A stretch of DNA of 14,559 bases from DASQUP01 sp035641235 (GTDB lineage Bacteria > Actinomycetota > CADDZG01 > WHSQ01): positions 1 through 14,559 of the forward strand of contig DASQUP010000134.1 in the NCBI GenBank assembly GCA_035641235.1. Direction: 5' to 3'. A program made the translations under genes and the position numbers. The notes below the pieces were generated by a model. It saw only the letters and a program-made list of their open reading frames with translations, was not told the origin of the DNA and ran no database searches. Positions 13,143 through 14,559 of the stretch are shown here, piece by piece. Each line of letters begins with the position of its first letter. Position 1 is the first letter of the stretch.

Positions 13143-13597
13143 CCCTCGCTCCTTTCACATCCCGACCCCAGGCCGCGGTCCCCCGGCGAGAGGTCCGGCA
13201 CGAGCGAGAAACTTCGAAAGCGACTGCTACCGGAGCCCCTTAGGGCTGTTCACACCCCCCTTGACCAGGAAGAATGGTCAAGCTCCCCTATCTCGGTTCC
13301 GGTAGTCGGCATCGGGTTTTCGCAGTTTTCTCGCAAGTTCGTTCGTGCCGTTGGGAATTGTTATTGGCTTTCTCTTGGAGCAATGGTACGACCTCCACGA
13401 CCCGCATGCACCCATTTCGCGGTCGCTTGCCCAGGGATTTCCAGCCCCGCCGCCTGCTCGGGGGAGGCCGGGATTTTCTTTGGTCCAGAACCTGCGCTAT
13501 TCGCAAGTTTTCGACCAAAGAACACTGGAAGGCGACCGGGCGGGCTCCGGGCTTAGTCCCAGCCCTCAGGCGGGAGGGCGGCTTGGCGGCTCCAGGC
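13143..13597. other. Gene-free stretch between recX and rny
   Basis: These 455 bases hold no gene I can support. The plus-strand frame at 13345-13632 lacks a ribosome binding site and runs into repeat sequence. Near rny there is an AGCCC/GGGCT hairpin and a 7-bp inverted repeat CTTGACC/GGTCAAG (13260-13266 and 13276-13282). Near recX lie a long imperfect hairpin and the duplicated recX 3' end. The stretch 13310-13400 is visibly richer in A and T than the neighbouring genes. Confidence 0.6.
13476..13522 (-). repeat. Long imperfect hairpin downstream of recX
   Basis: TTCTTTGGTC (13476-13485) and GACCAAAGAA (13513-13522) form a perfect 10-bp outer stem. Inside a 3x3 internal loop, AACCTGCG (13489-13496) and CGCAAGTT (13502-13509) pair over 8 positions around a 5-base loop. 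On the minus strand the one non-Watson-Crick pair is a U-G wobble; on the plus strand it is a C-A mismatch, which favours a minus-strand RNA structure. It may be the recA-recX terminator, though no U-tract follows. Confidence 0.5.
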
Positions 13598-13632
13598 TTA
13601 GTCCCAGCCCTCGGGCGGGAGGACGGCCCTGA
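13543..13632 (-). repeat. 45-bp tandem duplication of the recX 3' end
   Basis: Copy 1 is 13543-13587 and copy 2 is 13588-13632. The first 40 bases match at 37 positions. Copy 2 contains the true end of recX and its TAA stop. Copy 1 lies just beyond it and repeats the last codons, including a second TAA at 13555-13553. Confidence 0.85.
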
Positions 13633-14125
13633 CGGCTTCCTCGGCGGCGTCGTGAGAGAAGCCCCGCCGCAGGAGCATCTCCCGTATCCGCGCCGCCTGT
13701 TCGAACAGGGGGCGCTCCGCCACCCGGGAGACCCACACACCGGCCCGCTCCATCGCGGCCGAGACCTCGTCCCGGCGCGCCGCCTCCAGGGCTTCCTGGA
13801 TCGTGTCCTCCGCAACGCCCTTGCCCCGGAGCTCGTCGGCCAGTAGGGCAGGGCCGCGGCTCACGGACCGCTCCGCCACCCACACCCGGGCGAATGCCAG
13901 GTCGTCCACGAGCCTGAGGTCTCGCAGGCGATCGACCACGCGGTCCACAACCGGTGGCTCGTACCCGGCTCGGCCGAGCCGCTCGCGGATTTCGTGTTCG
14001 GAGCGCGCCCTGGTGGCTAGGAGCCGGCCGGCGCGCTTCATTCCCTTCCGGTAGACCTCGTCCTCCTCGGCCGGTGCGGCGGAGGAGGAAACGCCATCGA
14101 TGCCGAGGGCCGGCTGGGCCGTCAC
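13598..14125 (-). CDS. recX: RecX, regulator of RecA
   Basis: RecX binds RecA filaments and limits their growth and activity. The protein has 175 residues, within the family range. It has an N-terminal extension (to about residue 22), then the triple-helical RecX repeats: RAGRLLATRARSEHEIRERL, VVDRVVDRLRDLRLVDDLAFARVWV, RGPALLADELRGKGVAEDTI and a last repeat ending MLLRRGFSHDAAEEAVRAV. GTG 14125 is chosen because GGAGG lies 7 bases upstream; it begins 2 bases after the recA stop, so the two are surely co-transcribed and coupled. The 3' end has been duplicated in tandem beyond the stop codon. Confidence 0.96.
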   Translation of the reverse strand: MTAQPALGIDGVSSSAAPAEEDEVYRKGMKRAGRLLATRARSEHEIRERLGRAGYEPPVVDRVVDRLRDLRLVDDLAFARVWVAERSVSRGPALLADELRGKGVAEDTIQEALEAARRDEVSAAMERAGVWVSRVAERPLFEQAARIREMLLRRGFSHDAAEEAVRAVLPPEGWD

Positions 14126-14127
14126 TG

Positions 14128-14559
14128 CTAGGCCTCCGGGTCGGGCTCGATCCCGGCGGGCTCGGGAGCGTCGTCGGTCCCGAGGAGGCCCAGTTTGTCT
14201 TTGATCTTCAGTTCGATCTCGGTGGCGATGTCGGCGTTCTCGGCGAGGAACGTCTTGGCGTTCTCCCGGCCCTGCCCGAGTTGGTCGTCGCCATAGATAA
14301 ACCACGCGCCCGACTTACGGACGATGCCGTGTTCGATCGCGACGTCGAGCAGACTGCCTTCCTTCGAGATGCCGGTGCCGTACTGGATGTCGAACTCGGC
14401 CTTGCGGAACGGGGCACTCACTTTGTTCTTTACGACCTTCACTCTGACGCGCGACCCGACGATCTCGGCGCCGTTCTTGAGCGAGTCGATGCGCCGGACG
14501 TCGAGACGAACCGACGAATGGAACTTGAGAGCGCGCCCCCCGGGCGTGGTCTCATTGGA
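14128..14559 (-). CDS. recA: RecA recombinase, C-terminal part (5' end outside window)
   Basis: RecA forms filaments on single-stranded DNA, drives homologous pairing and triggers LexA self-cleavage. The visible 143 residues begin at NETTPGGRALKFHSSVRLDV, after the ATPase core motifs, and continue through the C-terminal domain (FRKAEFDIQYGTGISKEGS, KSGAWFIYGDDQLGQGREN), ending in an acidic tail (DDAPEPAGIEPDPEA) as is normal. No intein is present in this part; the mycobacterial RecA intein site lies outside the window. Any SOS box in front of recA is also outside. Confidence 0.98.
   Translation of the reverse strand, partial: SNETTPGGRALKFHSSVRLDVRRIDSLKNGAEIVGSRVRVKVVKNKVSAPFRKAEFDIQYGTGISKEGSLLDVAIEHGIVRKSGAWFIYGDDQLGQGRENAKTFLAENADIATEIELKIKDKLGLLGTDDAPEPAGIEPDPEA

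Noticed and set aside
13249..13281. Promoter for rny beginning at TTGACC (13281-13276)
   Set aside because: The nearest -10-like hexamer is 21 bases away and poor; the hexamer is part of an inverted repeat instead.
13345..13632. Small plus-strand protein with a hydrophobic start (MPLGIVIGFLLEQW)
   Set aside because: No ribosome binding site precedes it, and two thirds of it lies across the hairpin and the recX duplication.
14128..14559. RecA intein as in Mycobacterium tuberculosis
   Set aside because: The visible RecA part is continuous with no insertion; the rest lies outside the window.

Overview
The window is a GC-rich chromosomal housekeeping segment that looks actinobacterial. Three things point that way. 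The gene order recA-recX-rny-miaB-(extradiol-dioxygenase-like gene)-miaA-dapF-hflX-lexA-LysM gene-nrdJ runs parallel to the recA-to-nrdR segment of mycobacteria (recalled, not searched). The LexA operators are of the GAAC-N4-GTTC type. There is a DUF4333-type lipoprotein, a family common in Actinomycetota. RNase Y, an LL-diaminopimelate aminotransferase and a B12-dependent ribonucleotide reductase suggest a lineage outside Mycobacterium, probably a deep or uncultured one; I cannot name a species.

Layout, left to right. Positions 1-2445 (minus): nrdJ, class II ribonucleotide reductase, cut off at the left edge and carrying a 402-residue intein (151-1356) placed exactly before the catalytic radical cysteine. 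Positions 2446-2653: its promoter and two tandem NrdR boxes. Positions 2654-3013 (minus): a small membrane-anchored LysM protein. It is divergent from lexA (3256-3897, plus), with four LexA operators arranged over two facing promoters between them. Positions 3918-7800 (minus): a tight operon dapF-dapL-hflX-2H phosphoesterase with overlapping or abutting start and stop codons; hflX seems to start at CTG. Positions 7880-8170 (plus): a DUF4333-like lipoprotein whose 3' end overlaps the 3' end of miaA. Positions 8110-11276 (minus): miaB, a LigB/MEMO-like protein and miaA. Positions 11610-13142 (minus): rny (RNase Y). Positions 13598-14559 (minus): recX and the C-terminal part of recA.

Themes. DNA damage and nucleotide supply: recA, recX, lexA, a LysM protein in the position of known SOS division inhibitors, and NrdR-controlled nrdJ. 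tRNA modification: miaA makes i6A37 and miaB converts it to ms2i6A37. Lysine and peptidoglycan precursor synthesis: dapL and dapF act in consecutive steps. RNA and ribosome upkeep: rny and hflX.

Two gene-free stretches longer than 300 bases (11277-11609 and 13143-13597) hold inverted repeats and, in the second, a 45-bp tandem duplication of the recX 3' end. I see no rRNA, tRNA, CRISPR array, insertion sequence or phage gene. The most notable items are the intein at the radical cysteine, the four-operator lexA/LysM control region, the paired NrdR boxes with no nrdR gene beside them, and the CTG start of hflX. I found no clearly new multi-gene system.
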